A stretch of DNA of 64,000 bases from Carnegiea gigantea (GCA_029747015.1 JAKOGI010000139.1:700001-764000); one strand, 5' to 3'. Shown: positions 18,412 through 31,253, counted from the first letter of the stretch. Notes: generated from the letters alone by a model not told the origin. Translations and numbers: made by a program.

Positions 18412-21330
18412 CTACGAAGCCAGTCCCCTACAATCAGAGACCTTAATCCTATCCCGCCACAGCCTCCTATCTTGAGCCATGTCCTCCGTCAGACCGGCAA
18501 CTCTCAGGTCCTCTCTAACTACTTCCTCTAGGCTCTTCTTCGGTCTACCCCTCCCTCTCTTTCCACCGGGGGGGTCGATCATTTCACACCTCCGCACTGG
18601 GGCGGCCACACTTCTCCTCTTTACGTGGCCGAACTATCTAAGCCTCGATTCCCTCATCTTCTCCTCTATGGGGGCCACTTCAGCTAAGCTCCTGATGACT
18701 CCATTTCTAATTCTGTCCAATCTCGTAAAACCACACATCCACATGACCATTCTTATCTCAGCTACCTTCAACCTTTGAACCTGCGTCTTTTTTAGAGGCC
18801 AACACTCCGATCCATAGAGAACAGTCGGTTTAACTACCATCCGATAGACTTTGCCTTTTAATCCTAGGGGCACTCTCTTATCACACAGCACCCCTGACGC
18901 TGACTTCCACTTTTGCCAATCCACTCTTATTCGCTAGCTAATATCCTCATCAATGGCCCCATTCTACTGGATGATCGAGCCCAGATACTTAAATTTAGCG
19001 ACCTTCGGTATCACCCTCCCATCCAGTGTGATTTCTCTCCCCTCTTCTATCCTTCCATTGAAACAACAATGGAGGTATTCCGTTTTTGATCTACTTAACC
19101 GAAAACCCTTAACTTCCAGTGTATGCATCCAACTCTCCAACCTGTCATTCACCCCCTACCTGGTCACATCGAAAAGAACGATGTCATCTGCAAATAACAT
19201 GCACCAAGGCACCTCGTCCTGGATTCCTCTAGTGAGTTCATCCAAAACTAATGTGAAAAGAAACGGGCTTAAGGCGGAGCCCTGATACAGGCTCATACTA
19301 ACAGCGAAGTCAGTGGAGACCCCTCCTGGTGTCCTAACACGCGTCCGCCCTCTCTCGTACATATCCTTGATTACACGGATGTACGCGGGCGATACCCTTT
19401 TCTCTTCCAAACACCTCCACAATACCTCCCTCGGGACTTTATCATATGTTTTCTCCAGGTTAATGAACACCATATGGAGATCCACCTTTCTATCCCTGAA
19501 TAAGCCCATGAGCCCTCTGAGGAGGTAGATCGCCTCAATGGTCGACCTGCCTGGCATGAAACCAAATTGGTTCTCTGATATCTCTACATCCTCTCGTAAC
19601 ATTCTCTCAATCACCCTCTCCCATAGTTTCATAGTGTGATTGAGCAGTTTGATACCCCTAAAGTTATTACAATCTTGAATATCCCCTTTATTTTTGTACA
19701 GTGAGATGACTGTGCTGGCCCTCCACTCTGTGGGCATCTTGGCGGTCCTGAAAATAACATTGAACAGTTCCGTGAGCCACTCTAGACCTACCTCCCCCAT
19801 AAACTTTCAAACTTCCACTGGTATCTGGTCCGGGCCCACTGCCTTCCCATTCGCCATCTTCTTCAAGACCTCCCTAATCTTCTCCTTTGCTATATGGTCG
19901 CCCGCTCGCTGATCGCTACACTCTCCGCTCCTACTACAGTCATCTCATACCCCTTCCCCATTAAGGAGTTTAGTAAAGAACCTTTGCCATCTTTAATTTC
20001 AACATCCTCAGTCAACACCTTACCCTCTTCGTCCTTGATGCACATTACCACTCCCAAATCCCTAGTCTTCCTTTCCTTCGCCTTAACCAGTCTAAAAACC
20101 TCCTTCTCCCCTTCTTTCGTCCCCAATCTATGGTACAGTCTATCAAACGCCTGACTCTTTACTACTGCCACTGCCTTTCTAGCTATCTTTTTGGCCGCCT
20201 TGTATCCAATCTTCTTTTGCTCCCTCTCTTCCTCCGAACTGCGGCTCATGAACTCCGCGAAAGCTTCTTTTTTTGCGTTGACTTTCTCCTTTATCTCTTC
20301 GTTCCACCACGAGGCGCCCTCCATCCTGTTGCCGCCTCCCCTGGAAAGACCTAGGGTTTCCTTAGCCGACCTTCGGATGCAATCCGCCACAGCCTCCCAC
20401 ATCGAATCGACGTCTTCTGCCCTCCTCCAAGCTCTCTCCTCGGCTATTCTTTCTGCTATTAACTCCGCCTTCTCCTTCGTGAGGGTCCACTACTTAATTC
20501 TGGGTTCTCCGACTCTCCTCTTCGTTATCCTAGCATACTTGAACTCTGCGTCTAAAACCAGCAACCTGTGTTGAGTTCCCAGAAACTCGCTGGGAATCAC
20601 TTTGCAATCCTTACGCGATCTCTGATTTTCCTTCCTCGTTAGGAAGTAGTCAATCTGGGTCTTGCAAGAGCTGCTCTTGAAGGTCACTAGGTGGTCCTCC
20701 TTCTTCTTGAAAAAGGAGTTGGCCACCAACAAATCAAAAGCCACCGCAAAGTCCAGCACAGAGACCCCTCCCGCGTTTCTCTCTGCGAAACCGAAGCCCC
20801 CGTGGACCCCATCATATCCCACTACCTCCGCACCGATATGGCCATTAAAGTCTCCTCCTATGAACAGTTTCTCGCTCCGAGGGATCTCTTGGGTGACCTC
20901 ATCTAGATCCTCCCAAAAGAGCTTCTTAGTTTCCTCCGGCAGGTCTACTTGGGGCGCATACACACTCACCATGTTCACGAAAACTGAACCCACCAAAACC
21001 TTAATGGCCATAATCCGGTCGCTTTTACGCCTCACTTCGACCACCTGGTTTGCCAAATCCCTCATAACCAGGATGCCAACTCCGTTCTTCGCCTTGGTTG
21101 ACCCCGAGTACCAAAGTTTGTACCCATCAATCTCTTTAATTTTAACCTCAACCCACTTCTTCTTCTGGACGCACACTATACTAATCTTACGCCTACGCAA
21201 AGATTTAACTAATTCTATCGACTTACCCGTGAGAGACCCAATATTTCAGGATGCTAGGCGTACCTTCCGCAGCCCTAAATCCCTCCTAACCCCAAAGCTC
21301 CCCAGAGGACAGGCTGAAACAGCTACATAG
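18412..21330 (-). pseudogene. LINE endonuclease-reverse transcriptase polyprotein, degenerate
   Basis: The endonuclease of the EEP type spans about 21270-20490, with GGDFNGH, TQIDYFLTR and GTQHRLLVLD catalytic segments. A linker region spans about 20402-19890. The RT spans 19800-19156, with NFRGIKLL, ENQFGFMPGRST, a degraded FINLEKTYDKVP and LFADDIVLF. The C-terminal part (about 18410-19150) contains SRSKTEYL and VAEIRMVMWM. These match the plant RTE clade. The reading frame shifts between about 19890 and 19800. In-frame stops occur near 21250 (Trp to TGA before NIGSLTGKS), after DVTR at 19156, twice between 18964 and 18925, and near 18634. The frame cannot make a full enzyme. Confidence 0.93.
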
Positions 21331-22586
21331 CTCGCCACAGATGCAGATGCCTATGAGGCCAGCGAACACCCTAGAGATCTACAAACTAAAAAAACACCCG
21401 AGAAAGCCACAACCAACTACAAACTATAACAAACTACCACCAGCTAACGACAACTACAACTACAACAAAAACTATAACAAACTTTAACCCACTACAAACC
21501 AGCTATTAACAATTACAAACTTAAACAAAAAAACTTTAACAAACTTTAACAAACTACAACCAGCTGCCGACCACTGCAAACTAAAACCAACCAACACTAC
21601 AGACGCTAGGGCAGCCCCAAAGGAGGCTAACAACAACTACCCACGAACTACTCAAAGCCAAAATAGGCTAACACCCTAAAGGCCCACAAGGAGAATGCCA
21701 AAAAAATAGGGAGTAACCAGCGGCACTGAAGCAACACAGAGACAACACAAAGCAAAACAGAGAGGCAACAAAAGCAACATCGACAACACACGTGATAAGG
21801 AAGCAACACAAAAGCAACAGAAGCTAGGAGCAACCAGGCAGCAACAAAGGCAACAAAAGCGAAGGAGGTGGAAGCAACACAAAAGCAACCCAAAGCGAAA
21901 CGGAGAGAAGTGATACGGGAAACCTCAGTCAACCACCGCGCACAACGGCCGACCACCGAGCACCGAGCACTGCGCTAACCCAAGGAGGTGGAAGTCTCGG
22001 CTGACCACCGAGCACCCGAAGCTGCACAGCAACCAGAACTGATACGGAAAGCAGCAGGAGAAACCAGGCAGCAGAAGCAACACATGCAGTAAAAGTAATA
22101 GAAGCAGCAAAAGTCATAACAGAAACCACACAGGCAGCTAGAGTGAGCAGCCAAAACAGCAAAAGCAGCTAGAGGAGGGGAAGCAACAAGTGCAAAACAC
22201 ACCAGGGCGAAACAGGGCAAAATCCCACCGACAGAGCCCAATTACTAGACAAAATCAAGGAGGATAGGCAGCAAAATTGCCAAGTTAAGGGAACAGCAAA
22301 TCAAGGAGGAAGAAGGGACGCCTCATCGACCTGGATTTTCGCGATGTCTAGCCTCACCGCCGGTACTCACCTAAGAGGGAGCCAAAGCAGAGCAATCGCG
22401 AACCCCCAAAACAGAGCCTTCAGACACTGCCGTGAGACCAGAGCGAACGTCGATGGTCTCCCTTGCCGGCTACCGTCTCCGTGCAGGCTGTCGGCACCGG
22501 CTGTGGCTGTTTCCGAGGTCGCCCAATTGACCGTTCTGTGACTGTGCAGAGAGGGCAGCTAGAGAGAGAGAGAGCAGCTAAAAAAA
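21331..22586 (-). other. 5' region of the LINE, strand-skewed
   Basis: The plus strand is strongly A/C/G-rich and T-poor here, with repeated AACAAAC, CTACAA and GCAACA words at 21405-21560 and 21720-22160. On the transcribed strand this is a T/G-rich leader. The Cys/Leu-rich minus-strand frames are by-products of the repeats and are not annotated as genes. Confidence 0.6.
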
Positions 22587-22796
22587 ATCTAATTTCAAGT
22601 GATCGCATTAAAAATTTCAAATTCAGAATTATTTGTTAATTATAAAATTAACGTCAAAATTTTTCATTAGCTAGTTAAAGTCCATAGAAATTAAAATGAT
22701 AAAAAAATAAAACAGAGATAATATTATTTTTTTGTAAGCAATTAATATTTAGGCCTTATATATAGGAATGTATTTCACAATGGCATGGATATGAAT

Positions 22797-23948
22797 CATA
22801 TAGGTAAACCTGACAAAAATTGACCCAACCTGAACCCGCCCAAGAGCTTTGGATTTTGAATACGATTTTTTCGACCCGAACCCGAAATAAACCGAACCCA
22901 AAAAACCCGTAATTTTTTGGGTCAAACCCAACCCGAACCCGAACCCGTCCGCTCGACCCAAATATTATATACTTACTTTTTATTTTCTTTAATTTTTTTT
23001 CCTCTTAACAATAATTGTTTTTCATTATAACGAATTGTTTAGAGAAATATTATATAATTATCACATCTCTTTACAAATTAGATAACGGCTCCCCTTTTTT
23101 TCCTATAAGACAACGTCATATACAACTTATAAATAGTACAATTTTAAAAAATGGCCATAAAATAACTCTAGTATTAACAAAAACAATTTAGAATTAGATA
23201 AGTATTGAAAATGTGCGAGTCATAAATATTCTGGTAAAATGAATACATCTCATCGTATTTTAAATAAGATTATTCTATAATAATCTAAAATTTTGACTTT
23301 ATACTTAATAGATAATTATAATATCTTGCGCGTATATAATATTCTTTGATTTGGAGTCCTTCTAATTGGTCTTGAATCTGATGTAATGTTGGGCGATGGA
23401 TCAATTTATGTTCGTGTTAGGACCGACATACTAATAAAGCATGCCTGATTAGGTAATGTTAGGTTAATTAACCAAATATCAAATTATTAAACGAGCTATT
23501 AACGGATCGAGCCACTCTGACTCGTTAACATGCTTTAGATGGGTCGACCAATGAATGACCTGACCAATTATTAATATTTTAATATATGGGTCAACCCTTC
23601 CAAAACGTGACTCATTGCCCATTTGCACATGAATTTCATATATCATGTTAAAAAGTTAGGATATTTTTGGTATTCTTTGAAGAAATTATAATTACAATGC
23701 TTGTTTATTAAATACCAACAATTTTAAGCAATAAATGTTCCAAATTTTTGATTTTGAGAAAAAAAGAAATAATTCAATAAAAAGGCGCTTCAAACCCGTT
23801 GGGTTGATCCGAAACCCGTAAAACCGAAACATACCCGCCCGTATTTTGCCCGAACTCGAAACACATCCAACTCGTATTTTTACCCGAATTCGAATATACC
23901 CGACCCGTATTTTATCCGTCTGTTCGAATTGACAGGTCTACATATAGG
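22797..23948. mobile_element. non-autonomous hAT element, 1.1 kb
   Basis: The element is 22805-23940 and has a perfect 8-bp target duplication CATATAGG at 22797-22804 and 23941-23948. Its terminal inverted repeats are TAAACCTGACAA at the left and (complement) TAGACCTGTCAA at the right. Subterminal clusters of ACCCGAACCCG words lie at both ends, which is typical of plant hAT derivatives. No transposase frame is seen. Confidence 0.88.
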
Positions 23949-23954
23949 TATTAT

Positions 23955-24180
23955 GGCCCTGTTCTTTTCGTTGGTAAATCTCAGTTTACCAATCTCAACC
24001 AATTTTAACCTATTTCAACATAACTTCAATAATAAAATATCCACTTCAACTAATTTCAACCCACTCCTACTATTTTAACCAATTTTTATCCATCATATAA
24101 AAAATTCAATCCACTTTTACCAATCTCAATCAATTTCAGTCATTTACTAACTCATATTTCTCAATAAAAAGAACATGCCC
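23955..24180. mobile_element. GGCYTGTTCTTTT MITE, copy 1
   Basis: It starts GGCCCTGTTCTTTTCGTTGG and ends AAAAAGAACATGCCC. The core is runs of TTCAACC/ACCAATTT. The same ends and words recur at 35193 and 53741. It lies 6 bases from the target duplication of the hAT element to its left. Confidence 0.75.
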
Positions 24181-24922
24181 TAAATAAAGGCGTTTATTTT
24201 GGTATTCATCTTCATAGTTGAGTAATTTATTAGGTAGTACGTTAATCAACAATTTAGCAAAGTCTATACTATACACTTGAGAACATATACTCTTAAAAGA
24301 CCCATTAACAAATAAATATTAGAAAATAAAATATATGATAAATATATCCAAAAATGTATATATAAATAGAATATGAAGGCACGTACTCTCAAGTGTATAT
24401 AATAATTTGCCACAATTTAGTGACAGTTACAAACAATTAGTTACTGAGCTGACGTATTGATGTAAAGAACAACATACCACGCAAGAACACACATGTAGTT
24501 TTAATTGAGAAAATAATTAAAAATATTGATACTATTTCTACAAGCACGAATGAAAAAAAGAGAATGAAAACTCAATGAAATAAAAACCTAAAAATTTTAT
24601 CAGTTGATCAAAGAGTGATCTATTCTTCATCCAATTAAAAAAAAAAAACAAAAAGAAGAAGAAGAAGAGTGACACATATATTAATCAATGAAGAATTGTG
24701 CATCAGTTGCATAATATCTTGATTATTTGATATATTTAGAAAATATGTAAAATTACCATCCTCACATGTAATTAATTAGCATGATGCATCATATTCAATT
24801 TGGCATCATGCAACTTAATATTCACATAAGTCCTCAGGCTTTAGGTTAATTTAATTTGTTTATACTTAGTTTATCATTTTTCACTTTTTTTATATTCTTC
24901 TGTAATTAGTAGCCAATGCTGA

Positions 24923-25116
24923 GACTAGAGTTGGAAGGGTCTAATAGGATATGATAACACGATCTGAACCTGACATGAAATTATTAAAGGAAGCACAAAT
25001 CCTACATGAACTGAACGAAGTCTGCATTTATGTTTTGACCATACAACTAGCTTGAAAACATCTCATTTTTCACATTTGAGTAAATATAAACGATTTTTAT
25101 GGCCTGACACGAAATT
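24923..25116 (-). mobile_element. hAT MITE, truncated copy (family of 40573)
   Basis: It begins TAGAGTTGGAAGGGTC and follows the reverse complement of the element at 40573-40805 through GCTTGAAAACAT and CACGAAATTGA. It then stops abruptly at the LINE tail fragment at 25117. The far terminus is missing. Confidence 0.7.
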
Positions 25117-25256
25117 GAACAACAACACCACCACCTCTCAGGATAGTTTTCATTTTCGTGGGGTCTAGGGAGATTCAGATATAGACAACATTACCTCGAC
25201 AGGCATTCGAACCCTGCATGTAGAGAGGTTGATAACAGAAGACGCACAAGAATCTC
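25117..25256 (-). mobile_element. RTE LINE 3'-end fragment
   Basis: AACAACAACACCACC followed by CTCTCAGG..GGGGTCTAGGGAGATT matches the 3' end of the LINE at 18071-18200 in the same orientation. It is only about 140 bases, so it is a heavily 5'-truncated insertion. It interrupts the hAT MITE to its left. Confidence 0.75.
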
Positions 25257-26519
25257 ATCCAAAGTGGTTGAGGTTCTTTTGGATACATTTTCTTTGTTGT
25301 TAACAGACATACAATATACCTTTGTACAAATCAACATCCTATGTATACAATTGTCAGATGCTATTCACACACTGTGTTATTACTTTTGCTGTACTAAGAA
25401 ATCATCGGTCCTGATCTTTCCTATAAATTCTTGCCATTTGAGATAAACCAACAAGTACTAGCCGAAAACCTAAAAGAAATGTAGGTATGCATGCATGTTT
25501 AATTTCTACAGCAATAAAACATGTCAGAAGTGATCAAAGAGGCATAGGTTCATAGGAGAAAGAGGGGGTTGGGGGGAAGGACTTGAAGATTAAATGTGAA
25601 CACCAGCTTAGATTTAAGGAAAAGAAAATATGATAAAAACAAAGTCATATGGGTTCCCTTCAATTCTTTTCATAAATAAGGAAAAGAAATTTATGACCTA
25701 TATATCTATTAATCACATCCCATTTTGCCCTTCTTTTTGAATAAGTGCCCCAATATATATAGGAGTCTATAAATCTACACTTACAAGGCACCGATCGTTT
25801 CCTTTCAAAATAAAGAAACCTCTCAATCTCCAATCATCTACCCACGTAGGTAGTTCTTGCATTGTACCTTAACGAGTTAGTTTCTGATCTAATACCTCCA
25901 CCTAATTGTTATTTTTAGTTGACATCTTACAATACACAGTTACATCCCCCCCCCCCCCCCAAAAAAATCCAAAAAAAAGAAGAAGATGAAAAAAGGAACG
26001 TCAATATTGTTGCTCGATCTCAATGCTAACATGATTAAGGCTTCTATTGTTATTGGTGTTATTGTTATTGTTAATAATGGTTATACTGCTATTATATATT
26101 ATGGATTGTTGGTTGTATTTAATAAATTAAAGAGAGGTGAAAAAAATTACTTTTTACAAATTTTTTATGGCTAGGACAATGGGAATCCTAAGCATTGTAT
26201 ATTAGGACAATCTCTATGCATCAAAACGTTAGGATGTGCCATAACATCACCCAAGATAAAACTGTAGAGGTTTTGAAATGAAGTTGGCTACAAATGTATG
26301 CTTCTAGAAGTATGGAACATGAACTGGTGTAGGACTTAGCTAGTTAACTTCATTTTTAAATGTCAATTTTAGGACCACAGAAATGTTAGAGAGGAGTGGA
26401 GAATTAGTACAATTTCCCCCATTATACAAAAATAAGCACGATATTCAAAGCTTCAAGAACAATACATGTCACTGACCCATATTTAATTTGAGCTATTGAG
26501 AAGAGGCTAAGGATCCAGA
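25257..26519. other. intergenic, no gene seen
   Basis: AT-rich DNA with a poly(C)/poly(A) tract near 25947 and short unconvincing frames. Confidence 0.6.
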
Positions 26520-27000
26520 GAATTTCAATTTTTGAGAACCGATTCGGTCTCATAGCATTAACTAGGCCTCAACTGCTGAGGCAATAAGTCTTATAAAAAG
26601 GCTTATGAAATTTTGTAGGGATAGAAAAAAGAATATACATACGATTTTCATCAATCTGAGAAGGTTTAAGATGAGGTACCCAAAAATGTGCTTGGCGGAG
26701 TTGCTCGGATAAGAAAGAAACACACTTTATTTGATTATATCTGAGGTCCTAAAAATATATACGAGAGAACTAAGACAACTACTATGGATGGGCTCACATA
26801 AAATGTTCAAGATAAAATACCATGGTAAGTAGTATATGTTATTTGCAAATAACATTGTCTTGATATACAAGACTAAATATGAAGTTAACGATAAGTTAGA
26901 AAAGGGAAAATATACTATAGAGTCTAAAAATTTTAAACTATGTAAATCAAAAATTACGTAGAAGTTCAATGTAGGAGAAGACAAGACCATAGGAAAATTC
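26520..27000 (+). pseudogene. decayed RTE LINE reverse transcriptase fragment
   Basis: On the plus strand with frame changes, the following are readable in the correct order of an RTE RT: GAGAACCGATTCGGTCTC (ENRFGL), then AEAISLIKRLMKFCRDRKK, then FINLRR, then QDKIPW, then LFANNIVL, then EVNDKLE and SKNFKLCKSK. The FADD active-site Asp pair is changed to NN. The fragment is far more diverged than the LINE at 18071, so it is an older insertion. Confidence 0.75.
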
Positions 27001-28421
27001 ACCATCAATGACATAGCAATTAAAAAAGCTAAGATATACGACAAAGGACAAGATACTGGTCACTGTATAAGATTGTGACAACAAAATGTAGACCGTAATT
27101 AAACAAGAAAATTTGTGGGTCTCATCATAATTAATATTAATACCGATCAATTATATATATGCAAATGCAATTCATAGAGAGGAAATTAAGATGACATGGA
27201 TGAGTTTGGTTTTGATTGTATACGTCCGGCAAGTGAACGGAATTGCTGGGAAAAGTAGCCACCTCGAGTTCCAAACCCCCTCCAGCGCAGGCAGGGCAGA
27301 AAGCAGCTCATATTATTACACCAGGTAAAAAATACTACATATATATAATAGAAATTGTCCTATGTGTAGGCACGTAGTCTAAAATTACAATGCTATTATT
27401 AGCTTCAAATTATTATATATAATCATTGAAGGTCATGTTTGAAATTTAAAAAAGATCAAATTTGAGGTTGTATATTTATTATGAAAGGTGAACCCTTGTT
27501 GAAAAAGGGTAATTAAGTGCTAAATTATGATGTCACTTGTTGGAGAAATTTATACATCTCACCTTGGCTTTGGGAAGTCAACATATAAAACCATTCACAT
27601 GTACAAATGAGTTGGATTTAAATTTCACATTTAGACTTTCGGATTTAGTAGTACTACCTCGTATCTGGTTCTTAAGTCTGATTTCTAGGGTTTCCTAAGT
27701 CCAACAAGTGATATTAGTCAGAAGTAGCGTCGAATAGTTCTACGTTCTGAGGTGTTGGAAGTTACATTGTTTAAGGTGGAATTTTTATGGGAAGAAATTG
27801 CAAAGTAAAAGAACAACAACGTGCAAGAGTTAATTTCGATTTATCGATCCTACATGTGACTTTCACTATCAAACTCTTTGGAATAATTAGCCAATAACTA
27901 GCTAATTGATAATATCCCCTCATCCCATAATTTCCATGTGTTTTATCAAACAAAGAAATTATTCAACCAACGTCTTTTCACAACATTTTTTCCGTTGAAT
28001 AATCATAGTATAGTACATTTCTTTGACTGAATTTATACAACTAACTGTTCCTAATATTGGTTTAAGTAATAAATATTTCTCTATACGACTAGCATATATA
28101 TAAGAAAAATAAAGCATATTATATATTAGAAAACGAAGAGGAAGAACCAAGCACAATCAGAATCAAAATTGAAATCTGGAAATCAAAATCCCAAGAAAAG
28201 AAATTAAAAACATTAATTAGTTCAGATTTCTTAAACTTGCATTTTGTGACTTCCAATGACAAGGTTGACAAATGAAAACCCCTAGAACATCGATCGCAGT
28301 ACGTAGCTAGAATGTTTTCCTAGTCTCATCTACTCACGACCTCCAATCACAGACACAGAATTTTTAGCACTTATTTAGATTAGACATCAGAAAAACAAAA
28401 CAAGATGAGAGAGATTTATTT
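27001..28421. other. intergenic, no gene seen
   Basis: AT-rich sequence downstream (3' side) of the minus-strand zinc-finger gene. I see no coherent coding or repeat structure, apart from its presumed 3' UTR at the right end. Confidence 0.55.
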
Positions 28422-29992
28422 TCAAGACCTTGAGTGCGGGAACAAAAACTGCGTACCAGCCATGAACGCATTAATTGGAGTTGGGTATACAACACTAGTT
28501 GTACTGTTAGGATCCATCATAGCAGTGCAGCCGCCGTTGCCGATTGGGCTGGTGGTAGTAGTGGCGGTTAGGAAGAGGTGGTGGTTCTGTTGAGCATCGC
28601 CTCTTCCCCCACCGCCGCCACTACTACCACCAGACGAGCTCTCAGTAGCACCAGCTATGCGTGCATAGCTGGTGTTGCTATTGTTCTGATCAGGGCCTTG
28701 ATCGTAGAGTATCCCTTTGAAGAGGTGCCCTCCTATGTTGATGGCTGTTTGGTACGCGATGTGCTCTTCTGGGTCGTCCTCTGTTGCACTCATTACCTTC
28801 ACACATCGGAACATTGCCGAAGAGCTCACCTCCGATGGTAGCGAATTGTGACCCACCTCCAACCCTAGTTCATGCACACAATAATCAAATTCATTCGTAA
28901 TGAAATATCTGCTAAAAATTCAATGTAGACCCGAAATTTGTGGTACAGAATACGAAGTAAGTGAGCTAGTTTTGTAAAGAGCTTGATTGAGCTAGCGACA
29001 TAGGTCAAGTTAACATCTATCTAGGTACAGGGGGCCCCGGGGGAAAGAACCATAGCTAGCTAGAGAGATCACTATTGAGGAAGACTTCCCAACAAGCAGA
29101 TTGATGGTAAGTTTTGTTGGCTACGTACCATCAAGCCAAAACTAAACTTCAAGGAGAGAAAAAAAAAAAAAAAGAATAACCCTAATTCATATCCCAAAAA
29201 AGAAATTGATCGAACAAAACTTTTGAGTGATCTGATCCATCGTAAGGGGGCATATGGGGTTCAAATCCACCCATCAATCTACCAAAATTAATCCACTCAC
29301 TCACTCTAATTATTCATACAATCCAAGCAATTAAGTAATATATACTGCCACAATTATATAATCTAGGTGATGAATTATTTACCTGTTGTAGTCGGGGGGA
29401 TAAGGGTTTGATCAGGTCGAATCTCTCTCATCCTTTTCTCTCTCCTAGCCTGCTCTTCCTCCTCGGCACCCTCCTGCAGCTGCTGATGGCGGAGCGCCAC
29501 CTGCTGCTGGTGGCGCTCACGGCGTTTAGCGGCAGGGACCCACGTGCTCTTGACGTGAGTAGGGCAATCAAACCCTCTACTCTTACAACAAGTCCTGCAC
29601 CTCAAATGAGCACAATCCTTCTTCGCTTTGTTCCCACAATCTTGACAGTTCATCCCGCCACCACCACCAGCACCGCTACTTTCTTTAAAATTCAACAACC
29701 TCCCACCACCACCGCCACCGGTGCTTCCTCCGTGGAGGAGGAAGGAGGCATGAGGTTCCGGGTGGCGGTGGTGGTGGTGGACCTCCACGTACTGCTGCCA
29801 TAGCTGAAATCCCCTAGTACCCGGCTCCGGGTCCGGGTCCTGGTCCGGGCTTGGGTGGGGCCAGGTGAGTGGGTAATGGTAGATCTGATGGTGGTGATGA
29901 TGATGATGATGGTCTGATGATGATCTGGGGTGATGTTGCGGATTCTGTGATCCGCTACTCCCGGGTGTACCTAGTGAGAAGAAGGCTGCCAT
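28422..29992 (-). CDS. SRS: SHI/STYLISH (SRS) family RING-like zinc-finger transcription factor
   Basis: Two exons on the minus strand, 29992-29383 and 28864-28422, join in phase 1 to 350 residues. The start chosen is the [11 protein letters not shown] at 29990-29992, the usual N-terminus of SHI/STY proteins. An in-frame ATG at 30067 would add 25 residues. A CX2CX7CX4CX2C2X6C zinc finger occupies residues 116-143. The family-specific IGGH domain ([16 protein letters not shown]) is at 245-259. His, Gly and Gln runs fill the N-terminus, and a basic/Gln-rich segment follows the finger. SRS proteins are plant-specific nuclear activators that promote auxin biosynthesis genes such as YUCCA and shape gynoecium, stamen and lateral root development. 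Both splice sites are GT-AG. The single intron falls between the zinc finger and IGGH, as in other family members. Which SRS paralogue it is cannot be told from the window. Confidence 0.95.
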
Positions 29993-30300
29993 GACAATGA
30001 TGATGTTGAACTGATGATCACCTCTCTTAGTACCTCTAATCTTAGCTTCATATTCATCCCCCCTCACAATTTTCTCTTTTTTTTTTTTTTGGAGGATGAT
30101 TTTGATTTTGATGATATATATATATATATGCTATTACTAATACTACTAGCTTATTTTCTGTTAGGGCAAAAGAAAAGATCAAGAAGAAATCAGATTCGTG
30201 CTCAAATTCTCTTTCTGAAACCTTCTTCCAATTCTCTCTCTCTCTTTTTTTGTTTCTGATTTGTGACTGACTGTTTACTGCCACTACTCTAACAGTGATA
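29993..30300 (-). promoter_or_regulatory. 5' UTR and proximal promoter of the SRS gene
   Basis: On the minus strand, GA/AGAGAGA and AAAAGAGAG tracts near 30230-30250 and a short TA run at 30115-30128 precede the start codon. CT/GA-rich leaders are common in plant 5' UTRs. The transcription start was not determined. Confidence 0.4.
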
Positions 30301-30849
30301 TATATCTCTCTTTTCCTCTATCTTAGAGCCATCAATCTTGCCCAGAAACATCCAACCTGAGCCGTTGGATGAAGAATCGAGCGGTGAAAATGAAGCCACG
30401 TGGATAAGATCAGCATGCTTTTTTGTGACAGTGGATTTGTATTCGTACCGAAAAACCCGCTCTACTTTTATTACTCACACATGGAATGAATTGAACAGGA
30501 AACGGAGAGCAAAATGAGAATCACACCACTGCTACTGGATGATTAATATAATAATAATAATAAAGCGTTAATGATTGTAATTATTAATGTGATCGTTGGA
30601 AACACAGCGCCGATTTCAAAGTCATTAGGTCAAGCCAACTTCTAGTGCATCTACTCCATTCATTTTCAAATGATCTTACGATTTGTATTGCACGTCTTCT
30701 TTTTTTTAATTATTTATGGGTATTTTTTGTTCTTTTTTTTGGGCAACTTACCCCTATCTTCTTTTGGTGTTATTATTAACTCAAGCGAAAAATTGTAAGT
30801 ACAATGATCTTCAATGTGGGTCTTTATTCTACCTAAGAAATGAAACACT

Positions 30850-30977
30850 TTAAGGGTACATTATTTTGGAATTGGTCTCTCAACAGGTTATATACCTATA
30901 AAGATAAGACTGCTTATATCCAAATATTCTATATCCCGTATAAGCGAAACTCACACTAAAAGTTGTTGTTGTTGTTT
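30850..30977 (+). mobile_element. RTE LINE 3'-end fragment
   Basis: The block GGTCTCTCAACAGG..ATACCTATAAAGATAAG..GCGAAACTCACACTAAAA ending in GTTGTTGTTGTTG matches the reverse complement of the 3' terminus of the LINE at 18071-18200. It is a 5'-truncated insertion of the same RTE clade in plus orientation. Confidence 0.7.
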
Positions 30978-31253
30978 TCCATAAAAGAAAAAAAGGAACA
31001 AATAATTTGGGATAGAAGGAGTATATATAAAGGGGGATGGAATTAAACTTCAGGTTTGAAACGTAAATCTCAGTACAATGTATTAGTTGAAATTAGTTCA
31101 CGTACATAAGGTATTCATGTATGCTTATATAAAGGAGGATGGAATTGATTTTAACCTTTGTTTCCAATGATATCTTAAGATCGATTCATCTACAAAATGA
31201 GTTAAGATCATTTATACTAGGATGTTTTCAATGATCAAATATCACTTTTACAT

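Larger units (their letters stand above)
18053..22604 (-). mobile_element. RTE-type LINE, full length, inactive
   Basis: The body runs from 18071 to 22586. It is flanked by an 18-base perfect target duplication (ATCTAATTTCAAGTGATC) at 18053-18070 and 22587-22604. On the minus strand the 3' end is a short GTT/ATT microsatellite rather than poly(A), as expected for RTE-clade non-LTR elements. The 5' end starts in a T-run and CT-rich sequence. About 1.2 kb of 5' sequence precedes an endonuclease-RT frame. The intact target duplication shows a complete insertion by target-primed reverse transcription. Stops and a frameshift show it is now dead. Confidence 0.93.

Noticed and set aside
21648..22241. 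Cys- and Leu-rich minus-strand frames of 60-102 residues
   Set aside because: They are translations of GCAACA/AGCAGC-type repeats in several frames at once within the LINE leader.
28578..28841. Plus-strand frame opposite the SRS gene
   Set aside because: It is the antisense shadow of the IGGH-containing exon.
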